From assembly GCF_000190695.1 (NCBI RefSeq), contig NZ_GL870929.1, forward strand, positions 669,940-709,460: 39,521 nucleotides of DNA. Direction: 5' to 3'. The translations under genes and the position numbers were made by a program. Positions 16,007 through 22,999 of the stretch are shown here, piece after piece (within the stretch, counting starts at the first letter, position 1; the number at the start of each line of letters is the position of its first letter). This stretch comes from Kingella denitrificans ATCC 33394. Lineage in GTDB: Bacteria > Pseudomonadota > Gammaproteobacteria > Burkholderiales > Neisseriaceae. A model generated the notes under the pieces. It was not told the DNA's origin, did no database searches, and worked only from the letters and a program-made list of their open reading frames with translations.

Positions 16007-16518
16007 AAAAATACCTCATCATCGCCACGCTGCTGCTGGCCGCGTGTTCCTCCGCACCAAAGCAGCCTGCACACCGCACGGCAGCCAACCATAACGCCGA
16101 CTACAGCGCACTGATTATGCAGGCGGAAAACCAAGCGTCCGGGCGCGTGAAGGCCGTGCTGGCGCAGGCGCGCATTATGACGCTGCTGCGCGGCGAAATC
16201 ATCAAAGGCGGCTGCTGGGATTATCTGGACGCCGCTTGGACACGGGCGGGCGTACCGCGCAATCAGCGCAAAGTCGTGTTCGCTGGCAACCGCAACGGCC
16301 ATTTCGCATCGCCCGACCAACTGCGTGCAGGCGACTGGATTTACCACATCAACCACAGCTACCGCGGCATCGAGCACAGCGGCATGTTTATCGGCTGGGT
16401 TGATAAGGAACGGCGGCTGGGCTTGACCTTGAGTTATGCCGGCGAACGCCGCCACGAACCCGCGCGGTATAAAGTTTATGATTTATCCAGCGTTTATCAG
16501 ATTACACGCGCAGAATAA
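16003..16518 (+). CDS. Lipoprotein with NlpC/P60- or CHAP-like features
   Basis: 171 residues. The signal peptide MKKYLIIATLLLAACSS has a lipobox with the modified cysteine at about residue 15. The remainder has a cysteine in GGCWDYLDAAWTRAGV and a later histidine in HSYRGIEHSGMFIGWV, the Cys-then-His order expected of papain-like NlpC/P60 or CHAP peptidoglycan hydrolases. The match is by pattern only. The ATG overlaps the final stop of the split membrane-protein gene, so the two were probably translated together. It is likely anchored in the outer membrane (residues after Cys are SS, no Asp). Confidence 0.6.
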   Translation: MKKYLIIATLLLAACSSAPKQPAHRTAANHNADYSALIMQAENQASGRVKAVLAQARIMTLLRGEIIKGGCWDYLDAAWTRAGVPRNQRKVVFAGNRNGHFASPDQLRAGDWIYHINHSYRGIEHSGMFIGWVDKERRLGLTLSYAGERRHEPARYKVYDLSSVYQITRAE

Positions 16519-16526
16519 TCCGGCAA

Positions 16527-16570
16527 AAAAGCAGCCTGCACCTCATTTCTTACAGGTGCAGGCTGCTTTT
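16527..16570. terminator. Inverted DUS pair after the lipoprotein gene
   Basis: AAAAGCAGCCTGCACCT and AGGTGCAGGCTGCTTTT make a perfect 17-bp stem with a 10-base loop, ending in T's. It is 8 bases beyond the stop and should act as a strong terminator. Confidence 0.75.
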
Positions 16571-16642
16571 CGGATTCGGCGGCAGTTTCGGCGCGGATAT
16601 AGTCGCGCAATACCCTGCCAACCGCAAAAACACCGTTTCAAA

Positions 16643-16748
16643 TATAGTCGATTAAAATAAAAATGAGACAAGGCGGCGAGCCGCAAGGCGTACAAGTAGT
16701 ACGTCAAGGCGAGCCAACGCCGTATCATTGCAATTTTAATCGACTATA
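16643..16748. mobile_element. Correia-type repeat (MITE), copy 2
   Basis: 106 bases, in the opposite orientation to copies 1 and 3. Both ends carry the same change (TATAGTCG and CGACTATA instead of TATAGTGG and CCACTATA), so the terminal inverted repeat is kept. It sits between two terminator hairpins in the gap between convergent genes. Confidence 0.85.
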
Positions 16749-16752
16749 AAAC

Positions 16753-16801
16753 AAAAAGCAGCCTGCACGTTCATCCGTCCGAACCGTGCAGGCTGCTTTT
16801 T
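16753..16801. terminator. Inverted DUS pair beyond the DUF808 gene
   Basis: AAAAAGCAGCCTGCACG (16753-16769) faces CGTGCAGGCTGCTTTTT (16785-16801). In the minus direction the A-run becomes a T-run, so this can end the DUF808 transcript whose stop is at 16814. Confidence 0.7.
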
Positions 16802-16813
16802 CACGTGAATGCG

Positions 16814-17677
16814 TTACGCAGATTTCTTCGCCCACCATTTGCCCAGCGGCAGCACAACGGCACAGCAGGCCGCACCGACCGCCAGCCCGACCAGCACATC
16901 GAAACTCAAAGCATAAAGCGCGTTACCCCATTCGATTTTGTGCAGCATTTCCACTTTGTGCGTGAAAATGCCGCCGCCCACCATAAACATCGCCAGCGTG
17001 CCGACCACCGCCAAGCCGCGCATAAACCACGGCACAATGGCAATGATTACCCGCCCGATGAAACGTTGCACGGCCGAAGCGCGGCGCATCAGGTAAAAGC
17101 CCAAATCATCGGCCTTCACGATGGCGGCCACCAAGCCGTACACCGCAAAAGTGATGCCGATGCCCACGCCGGTGAGCGCGGCAATTTTCACCGGCAGGCT
17201 GGCCTGCTCCACCACACCCAGCGCGATGATGATGATTTCCGCCGACAAAATAAAGTCGGTGCGGATGGCGCCTTTGATTTTCGCATTCTCATCGGTCAGC
17301 AAATCGGCCACCACCTCGTCCGCCGCGTGCCCTTCGTGCCGGTGCAGCCATTTGTGCAGCAATTTCTCCACGCCTTCAAAACACAAATACGCGCCGCCCA
17401 CCATCAGCAGCGGCGTAATGAGCTGCGGCGCGAACACGGCCAGCAGCAGCGCCAGCGGAATCAGTATCAGCTTATTGACCAGCGAGCCCTTCGCCACCGC
17501 CACCACAATCGGCAGTTCGCGTTCGGCGGCCGCGCCGGTGACTTGGTTGGCATTCAGCGCCAAATCGTCGCCCACCACGCCGGCGGTTTTTTTGGCGGCC
17601 ATCTTGGTCATCAGGGCGACATCGTCCAGCATGGAAGCCACGTCGTCCAGTAAGGTTAATAGGGTTGCGAAGGCCAT
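16814..17677 (-). CDS. DUF808 (YedI-like) inner-membrane protein
   Basis: 287 residues: MAFATLLTLLDDVASMLDDVALMTKMAAKKTAGVVGDDLALNANQV-type start (first 20 residues MAFATLLTLLDDVASMLDDV), then about six to eight hydrophobic segments including LILIPLALLLAVFAPQLITP, VEIIIIAL-like and MFMVGGGIFTHKVEML. KTAGVVGDDLALNANQVTG and FEGVEKLLHKW are signatures of the DUF808/YedI family, whose function is unknown. TTCTCC-flanked start with GGAGAAACC ribosome site. It is monocistronic, with terminators on both sides. Confidence 0.9.
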   Translation of the reverse strand: MAFATLLTLLDDVASMLDDVALMTKMAAKKTAGVVGDDLALNANQVTGAAAERELPIVVAVAKGSLVNKLILIPLALLLAVFAPQLITPLLMVGGAYLCFEGVEKLLHKWLHRHEGHAADEVVADLLTDENAKIKGAIRTDFILSAEIIIIALGVVEQASLPVKIAALTGVGIGITFAVYGLVAAIVKADDLGFYLMRRASAVQRFIGRVIIAIVPWFMRGLAVVGTLAMFMVGGGIFTHKVEMLHKIEWGNALYALSFDVLVGLAVGAACCAVVLPLGKWWAKKSA

Positions 17678-17749
17678 CGGGTTTCTCCTATGGTGTGAAA
17701 CCGCGCATTATATAGCAGATTCACGGATTTACGATACACGCAGCAAACG

Positions 17750-17794
17750 AAAAAGCAGCCTGCACTTCCATTATCAAAGTGCAGGCTGCTTTTT
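17750..17794. terminator. Inverted DUS pair after the nitronate monooxygenase gene
   Basis: AAAAAGCAGCCTGCACTT (17750-17767) pairs with AAGTGCAGGCTGCTTTTT (17777-17794), 18 bp with a 9-base loop. It lies 12 bases past the minus-strand stop at 17807 and has T-runs on both strands. Confidence 0.75.
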
Positions 17795-17806
17795 AACGTA
17801 TCCGGA

Positions 17807-18973
17807 TTACACGGCGGAAGGCTTGTGGCCGGTCAGCAGATATTCCACCGTTTCGCGCACCGATTTGATGGCAGAGCCGAACGGCAGCGGATCTTTGCCA
17901 CGGAAAAACAAGCCCTTGTCCACTTCGCCGCGGAAGGCTTCCGCCAGCTTGATGTCGATGCAGAACTGGCCGATTTTGCTCAAACCGTCGCGCAAGCCGC
18001 AGGTGGTCAGGCAGTTGATGCCCTGTGTGCAGCGTTTCGGGTCGGCCTTGGCATTGGCCTGCAATTTGTCCAAACGCTTGGTGTAGCTGCTCAAAAAGCG
18101 CGTGTTCACGCCGCGTGCAGGCAGCCCTGCCACCGACATGAATTCTACAATATGCTCGCGCTCGGCACCCGCCAGCGTGTTTTTGAAATTGATGTGCGCG
18201 TCGCCCTCTTGGGTAACGGCAAACGCCGTGCCGATTTGCACCGCATTCGCACCCCATTCTTTCAGCGCCGTGCTGATTTTCTGGAAGTTCGCCATGCCGC
18301 CCGCTAAAATCAGCGGGATTTTTTCGCTTTCCAAACCCAGATTTTTAAACACTTCCAGCGTTTCGCTGATGACGCGCGGAAATTCGAATTTGGCATCGTT
18401 CACACCGTCCACCGTCATCGCACCCAAGTGGCCTGCGGCGTGTGCCGGATGTTCAATCACAATCGCATCGGGCAGAACGCCTTTTTTCATCCAGCGTTTC
18501 AGCACAATGCCGATACCGCGCGATTCCGACAAAATCGGCAGCAGCGCAATGTCTTTTTTATAATCGCCCATCATTTCGGGCAAATCCAGCGGCAGGCCGG
18601 CGCCCATCACAATCGCATCCGCGCCGGATTCGCAGGCTTGCCGCACCAGCGCGGCATGGTCTTTCACCGCCTTCATCACGTTCACGGCAATCATGCCGCG
18701 CCCTTCGGTTTTGGCTTTGGCCGCCTGAATTTCACGGTCCAAGGCAATGTGGTTGAGTTTGCAGTATTTTTCTTCGGTCGGGTTGATTTTGGATTCGGCC
18801 AGCAAATCTTCGTGCAAATGGCGCAAATCCACGCTGGCAATCGTGCCCAAGCCGTTTTCGCGCGCCACCGCGCTGGACAATCCCGATGCGGAAACACCGA
18901 TACCCATGCCGCCCTGCACGATTGGAATCAATTCTTTGCCGCGGATAATCAACGGGTTAAATTCATGTTTCAT
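17807..18973 (-). CDS. Nitronate monooxygenase family flavoprotein
   Basis: FMN-dependent TIM-barrel oxidase of the 2-nitropropane dioxygenase type, 388 residues from MKHEFNPLIIRGKELIPIVQ. Family signs are IPIVQGGMGIGVSASGLSSA at the N-terminus, AGADAIVMGAG-like ESGADAIVMGAGLPLDLPEM, HPAHAAGHLG, IPLILAGGMANFQKI and ANAVQIGTAFAVTQEG (phosphate-binding region). The start at 18973 follows an AGGGGAA ribosome site; an in-frame upstream start is less likely. The true substrate may be a nitronate such as propionate-3-nitronate, but this cannot be read from sequence. A TATAAT box is about 45 bases upstream. Confidence 0.9.
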   Translation of the reverse strand: MKHEFNPLIIRGKELIPIVQGGMGIGVSASGLSSAVARENGLGTIASVDLRHLHEDLLAESKINPTEEKYCKLNHIALDREIQAAKAKTEGRGMIAVNVMKAVKDHAALVRQACESGADAIVMGAGLPLDLPEMMGDYKKDIALLPILSESRGIGIVLKRWMKKGVLPDAIVIEHPAHAAGHLGAMTVDGVNDAKFEFPRVISETLEVFKNLGLESEKIPLILAGGMANFQKISTALKEWGANAVQIGTAFAVTQEGDAHINFKNTLAGAEREHIVEFMSVAGLPARGVNTRFLSSYTKRLDKLQANAKADPKRCTQGINCLTTCGLRDGLSKIGQFCIDIKLAEAFRGEVDKGLFFRGKDPLPFGSAIKSVRETVEYLLTGHKPSAV

Positions 18974-19015
18974 GGAGTATTCCCCTTTATTCTGAGAGTG
19001 TGTGTCATACATTGG

Positions 19016-19021
19016 AGATTA
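19016..19021 (-). promoter_or_regulatory. -10 box upstream of the nitronate monooxygenase gene
   Basis: TATAAT on the minus strand in GAGTATAATCTCC. No good -35 lies 17 bases upstream; two AAAATAGA-type repeats (about 19021-19051) occupy that place and could be an operator for an activator or repressor. Confidence 0.45.
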
Positions 19022-19076
19022 TACTCTATTTTTAGTCTGCCCATTCTATTTTTACAAGGCTTTGCGTAATGCAGAC

Positions 19077-19682
19077 TTACGCCGCCAAGCCGACCGCCTG
19101 CATTTTCCGCCACAACGCCTGCAATGCTTGTGCGCGGTGGCTGATTTGGTTTTTCTGTTCGGGCGGCAGTTCGGCGGCGGTGCAGCCGTGTTCGGGCAAA
19201 TAAAAATGCGGGTCGTAGCCGAAGCCGTGTCCGCCTGCAGGCTGCATTTGCCATTGCCCCGGCCAAATGCCTTCGGCAATAACGGGCTGCGGGTCGGATT
19301 CGTGCCGCACCAACACCAGCACGCAAACGTAATAGCAATATCGGTCATCGTGTTGCGCCAAAAGTTCGGACACTTTGGCATTATTGGCCGCATCCGATTT
19401 CGGATGATCGCCGGCAAACCGCGCCGACAACACGCCCGGCGCGCCGCCCAAAGCGCGAACGCAAATGCCGCTGTCGTCCGCCAGTGCGGGCAGACCGCTG
19501 TGTTTGGCGGCAAACCGCGCCTTGGCCAATGCGTTTTCCACAAACGTCTGATACGGCTCGGCGCATTCTTCCTGCACAAACTGCGACTGCGGCAGGATGC
19601 GGATATGCCGCTCGGCAAACAATGCGTTGAATTCTTTTAATTTGCCGGCGTTGTTACTGGCCAAAACGATGGTGTCGGTCAT
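19077..19682 (-). CDS. rdgB: dITP/XTP pyrophosphatase (RdgB/HAM1 family)
   Basis: Removes non-canonical purine nucleotides (dITP, XTP) by cutting them to monophosphate and pyrophosphate. 201 residues with IVLASNNAGKLKEFNALF (phosphate-binding SNNxGK), YQTFVENALAKARFAAKHSG, LPALADDSGICVRALGGAPG and the C-terminal HGFGYDPHFYLP and ISHRAQAL. All catalytic elements are present. A Correia element starts 18 bases upstream of the ATG and may supply its promoter. Confidence 0.97.
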   Translation of the reverse strand: MTDTIVLASNNAGKLKEFNALFAERHIRILPQSQFVQEECAEPYQTFVENALAKARFAAKHSGLPALADDSGICVRALGGAPGVLSARFAGDHPKSDAANNAKVSELLAQHDDRYCYYVCVLVLVRHESDPQPVIAEGIWPGQWQMQPAGGHGFGYDPHFYLPEHGCTAAELPPEQKNQISHRAQALQALWRKMQAVGLAA

Positions 19683-19700
19683 GGGATTTCCTTATTCATT

Positions 19701-19806
19701 TATAGTGGATTAAAATCGCAATGATACGGCGTTGGCTCGCCTTGACGTACTACTTGTACGCCTTGCGGCTCGCCGCCTTGTCTCATTTTTATTTTAATCC
19801 ACTATA
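19701..19806. mobile_element. Correia-type repeat (MITE), copy 3
   Basis: 106 bases, TATAGTGG to CCACTATA with perfect terminal repeats, same orientation as copy 1. It lies between the rdgB start and the hpnD stop, directly ahead of rdgB. Neisserial copies are known to carry promoter activity at their ends, so influence on rdgB is plausible but not shown. Confidence 0.87.
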
Positions 19807-19813
19807 ATTTAAA

Positions 19814-19852
19814 GTGCAGGCTGCTTTTTGGGGGTTCAAAAGCAGCCTGCAC
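19814..19852. terminator. Inverted DUS pair after hpnD
   Basis: GTGCAGGCTGCTTTTTG faces CAAAAGCAGCCTGCAC just beyond the hpnD stop at 19864. It separates hpnD from the Correia element. Confidence 0.65.
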
Positions 19853-19863
19853 CCGAAATATGG

Positions 19864-20715
19864 CTAGGGTTTGAACCCGAACAGCCACGTTTTCAAAGCG
19901 ATACGCATTTTGCGCGGATTGGGAATGCGGATTTTGTAGCGCAACACGTTGCCCAAGCCGTCGCGCTCGATTTCACGCAGCAGTGCGTAATAAATGCTGC
20001 CCATCACCAAGCCCGCCTTTTGGCGTTTCTTATCGCACGGCGGCAACAGGGCAACGGCTTCGCGGTACGCGTTCAGCGCGCGTTCGTATTGGAACTGCAT
20101 CAGCCGCACAAATTCCAGCGTGGCGTTGGCCGACAAAATGTCCTGCTCCGACACGCCGAAACGCTGCAAATCTTCCTGCGGCAGGTAAATGCGCCCCATC
20201 CGCGCGTCTTCGCCCACATCGCGGATAATGTTGGTGAGCTGCAACGCCAAGCCCAGCGTTTCCGCATATTGCAGCGTTTGCGCGCTGTCGAAGCCCAAAA
20301 TCCGCGCAATCAGCCGCCCCACCACGCCGGCCACGCGGTAGCAGTAGTAACGCAAATCATCAAACGCGGCGTAACGGACGTGGTGCAAATCCATTTCCAT
20401 GCCGTTGATGATTTCGGCCAGCTCCTCTTCCGGCAGGGAAAAGGCGGGGCAGACGGTTTTCAAAGCCTGGCAGACGGGATGTTCGGGCATTTCGGCGGCG
20501 GCAAACACGCGGCGCAAATCGGCACGCCACCATTGCAATGTGGTGCGGGCGGTTTGGCGGTCGCTGCAATCATCGACCACATCGTCCAATTCGCGGCAAA
20601 AGGCGTATAACGCGGTCATCGCATCTTTTTGCTGCGGCGATAAAAAACGAAAACCGGCCAAAAAGCTCGAACCGCTCTGCCTGGCTTTTTGGCGGCAATA
20701 TTCCATTGGCTGCAT
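19864..20715 (-). CDS. hpnD: Presqualene diphosphate synthase (HpnD, squalene/phytoene synthase family)
   Basis: Condenses two farnesyl diphosphates to presqualene diphosphate. 283 residues with both Asp-rich Mg-binding motifs: FCRELDDVVDD (first) and LTNIIRDVGEDARMGRIYLP (second), plus YYCYRVAGVVGRL. With HpnC and HpnE this makes squalene in bacteria; hpnE lies 3.6 kb away on the other strand and hpnC is not in the window. MQPMEYCRQKA is taken as the start; the Met four codons in is also possible. A weak TACAAT box lies about 29 bases upstream. Confidence 0.92.
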   Translation of the reverse strand: MQPMEYCRQKARQSGSSFLAGFRFLSPQQKDAMTALYAFCRELDDVVDDCSDRQTARTTLQWWRADLRRVFAAAEMPEHPVCQALKTVCPAFSLPEEELAEIINGMEMDLHHVRYAAFDDLRYYCYRVAGVVGRLIARILGFDSAQTLQYAETLGLALQLTNIIRDVGEDARMGRIYLPQEDLQRFGVSEQDILSANATLEFVRLMQFQYERALNAYREAVALLPPCDKKRQKAGLVMGSIYYALLREIERDGLGNVLRYKIRIPNPRKMRIALKTWLFGFKP

Positions 20716-20808
20716 GGCGCGTTCCCAAAATCAAAACGGGCGTATTGTAGCGTTTTTCGCGCGGCATTGCAGGCTGCTTTTCAAAATCGGCAGCGCAGGC
20801 AGTCCCGA

Positions 20809-20853
20809 AAAAAGCAGCCTGCACCCGAATGCCCAACGTGCAGGCTGCTTTTT
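20809..20853. terminator. Inverted DUS pair in the hpnD-rsmB-like gap
   Basis: AAAAAGCAGCCTGCAC (20808-20823) faces GTGCAGGCTGCTTTTT (20838-20853). It is in the 299-base gap 20716-21014, which holds no gene but has this pair, one further lone DUS (about 20769), a short repeat and a second pair. Confidence 0.6.
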
Positions 20854-20883
20854 CCCCGTCAGGTTCTGTATCGGCAAGGTTCG

Positions 20884-20912
20884 CATGGCGTTGCGCCGCC
20901 ATACCCACGCTT
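20884..20912. repeat. Second copy of the short interspersed repeat
   Basis: CATGGCGTTGCGCCGCC followed by ATACCCACGCTTT, matching 12753-12782 apart from two bases. It is intergenic here too, between two inverted DUS pairs. Confidence 0.5.
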
Positions 20913-20947
20913 TAGGTGGCTGCCCCCGATCACCTCCGCGCAAAAAA

Positions 20948-20994
20948 TGCAGGCTGCTTTGGGAACACGTTCAACGCCCCAAAAGCAGCCTGCA
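20948..20994. terminator. Inverted DUS pair after the RsmB/NOP methyltransferase gene
   Basis: TGCAGGCTGCTTT, then GGG..CCC, faces AAAAGCAGCCTGCA. It lies 20 bases beyond the minus-strand stop at 21015, the usual place for a terminator. Confidence 0.6.
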
Positions 20995-21014
20995 CTTTAA
21001 TCCTGCCGCCCAAC

Positions 21015-22277
21015 TCAATCCGCGCGTTGCAGCACGGCGGCGAAAAAGCCGTCCGTTTGGTGCGCGGCGCTGTCCAGTTGCAAATATTTGCCCGTGTCCA
21101 ACGCAATTTTCTGCGCCGCCAGAATCTCGCCCGCGTTCAAGAGCGAAAACTGCGGATTGCCGCGCAAAAATTCCTCAACCTGCCGCTCGTTTTCTTCAGG
21201 CAGCACACTGCATGTCGCATACACCAAACGTCCGCCGGGCGCCACCAGCGCAGAAGCAGCCTGCAAAATACTGCGCTGCTGCCGCACCAGTTGCGCAATA
21301 CTTTCGGGCGACTGGCGGTATTTCAAATCGGGATTGCGCCGCAGCGTGCCCAGACCGGAACAAGGCGCGTCCACCAGCACGCGGTCGGCTTTGCCTGCCA
21401 ACCGGGTCACACGCGGGTCGTGTTCACTGCCGATTTTTTCGGGATGGATATTGGTCAGCCCGGCACGGGTCATGCGCGGCTTCAGGTTCGCCAGCCGTTT
21501 TTCGGCAATATCGAACGCGTAAATGCGGCCTTTGTTCGCCATCTGCGCGCCCACCGCCAGCGTTTTGCCGCCCGCGCCCGCGCAGAAATCCACCACGATT
21601 TCGCCGCGCTTGGCCTGCACCAGTTGCGCCAAAAGCTGGCTGCCTTCGTCCTGCACTTCCAGCGTGCCGTCCAAAAACAGCGGATGTTTGTTCAACGCGG
21701 GCTTGTCGCGGAAACGGATGCCGTGCGGCGCATAAGGCGTGGCGGCGGCATGCGGGAATTCGGCCTGCAACTCGGCCAGCACTTTGTCGCGGCGGCCTTT
21801 GAGCGTGTTCACGCGCGTGTCCAGCGGTGCAGGCTGCATCACGCTGCGGCCGAACGCCAGCACTTGTTCGTCCGTCCAATGCGCCTGCAAACGCTCCACC
21901 AGCCATTCAGGCAGCTCGGCGGCAGTGTGCAGGCTGCTTTGCCATTCGGTTTTGCGCGCTTTCAGGCGGCTCATAAATTCCATGGTTTCCTCGTCCGCCA
22001 AATGTGCCAGCTGCGACAGGTTCGTGCCGCGCCCCAGCACCAGCGCCGCCAATGCCGCTTTTTCCGGCTGCGCATACGGGCGGCGCAGCACAGCGGCGAT
22101 TTTTTGGTAATGGCGCAAGGCGGCAAATGCCGTTTCGGCAATTTCGTGGCGGTCTTGGCGGCCGAGTTTGCGGTGTTGGCGGAAATAATCGGACAGCACC
22201 GCGTCTGCAGGCTGCTTGAACGTCAGCATATCGGCAAGCACTTGCGCGGTATGTTTCAGCTGGGTGGCATTCATCAT
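21015..22277 (-). CDS. RsmB/NOP family RNA (cytosine-5) methyltransferase
   Basis: SAM-dependent RNA m5C methyltransferase, 420 residues from MMNATQLKHTAQVLADML. SAM-binding VVDFCAGAGGKTLAVGAQM, motif IV DAPCSGLGTLRRNPD and motif VI VYATCSVLPEENERQ carry the two conserved cysteines. The N-terminal part (residues 1-130) is a helical region unlike the NusB domain of true RsmB, so the target (16S, 23S or tRNA) is open and no symbol is assigned. The frame is open to 22541, but that overlaps the divergent gph. The promoter region is shared with gph. Confidence 0.9.
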   Translation of the reverse strand: MMNATQLKHTAQVLADMLTFKQPADAVLSDYFRQHRKLGRQDRHEIAETAFAALRHYQKIAAVLRRPYAQPEKAALAALVLGRGTNLSQLAHLADEETMEFMSRLKARKTEWQSSLHTAAELPEWLVERLQAHWTDEQVLAFGRSVMQPAPLDTRVNTLKGRRDKVLAELQAEFPHAAATPYAPHGIRFRDKPALNKHPLFLDGTLEVQDEGSQLLAQLVQAKRGEIVVDFCAGAGGKTLAVGAQMANKGRIYAFDIAEKRLANLKPRMTRAGLTNIHPEKIGSEHDPRVTRLAGKADRVLVDAPCSGLGTLRRNPDLKYRQSPESIAQLVRQQRSILQAASALVAPGGRLVYATCSVLPEENERQVEEFLRGNPQFSLLNAGEILAAQKIALDTGKYLQLDSAAHQTDGFFAAVLQRAD

Positions 22278-22342
22278 GGTCGAACCGGATAATTGTTTGT
22301 TAAAATGCACGGATATTAAAAGATTTACAGAGCAGTCGCAAC

Positions 22343-22999
22343 ATGGACATCCAGGCAGTTTTATTCGATTTGGACGGCACGCTGGCAGACACGGCGGCCG
22401 ATTTGGGCGGCGCGTTGAACGATTTGCTGCGCGCGCGCGGTTATCCGGAAAAGCCTTTGGCCGACATCCGCCCGCACGCCAGCCACGGCAGCGGTGCGTT
22501 GGTGTCGTTCGGCACGGGCATGGCGCAGGACGACCCGGCATTTGCCGAATGGCGGCAGGCCTACCTGCACTGCTACGAACAGCGTTTCACCCAAGACACG
22601 CGCCTGTTTGACGGCATTAACCCGCTGCTGGCCGAATTGGCGCGGCGCGGCATGGCGTGGGGCATTATCAGCAACAAGCCCGAACGCTTCACCCTGCCCT
22701 TAGCGGCGGCGTTGGAATGGGCGGCAGCGCCTGCGGTAGTGGTGGGCGGCGACACCTGTGCCGAAGCCAAACCCAGCGTGTTGCCCATGCTGCACGCCTG
22801 CCGCCAAATCAACGTACCGCCCGAACGCTGCGTGTATGTGGGCGATGCCGAACGCGACATTCAGGCGGGCAACGCGGCGGGCATGCACACCGTTTTGGCG
22901 GCTTGGGGCTATATCGGCGCGGACGACCAACCCGAAACATGGGGCGCGGACTTCATCGCCGCCCATCCGGCCGATATTTTGCAGATGATATTGAAATGA
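22343..22999 (+). CDS. gph: Phosphoglycolate phosphatase-like HAD hydrolase
   Basis: HAD-superfamily phosphatase, 218 residues. Motif I is AVLFDLDGTLADTAADL, motif II IISNKPERF, motif III the lysine of AEAKPSVLP, motif IV YVGDAERDIQAGNAAGMHTV. The length and cap suit Gph, which removes phosphate from 2-phosphoglycolate formed in DNA repair, but N-acetylmuramic-6-phosphate or other substrates are also possible in this family. Its stop overlaps the start of the DUF2868 gene (ATGA), so the two are translationally coupled. Confidence 0.88.
   Translation: MDIQAVLFDLDGTLADTAADLGGALNDLLRARGYPEKPLADIRPHASHGSGALVSFGTGMAQDDPAFAEWRQAYLHCYEQRFTQDTRLFDGINPLLAELARRGMAWGIISNKPERFTLPLAAALEWAAAPAVVVGGDTCAEAKPSVLPMLHACRQINVPPERCVYVGDAERDIQAGNAAGMHTVLAAWGYIGADDQPETWGADFIAAHPADILQMILK

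Noticed and set aside
21015..22541. 508-residue version of the RsmB/NOP gene
   Set aside because: The extra N-terminus is the antisense of the divergent gph gene; the family starts at MMNATQ.
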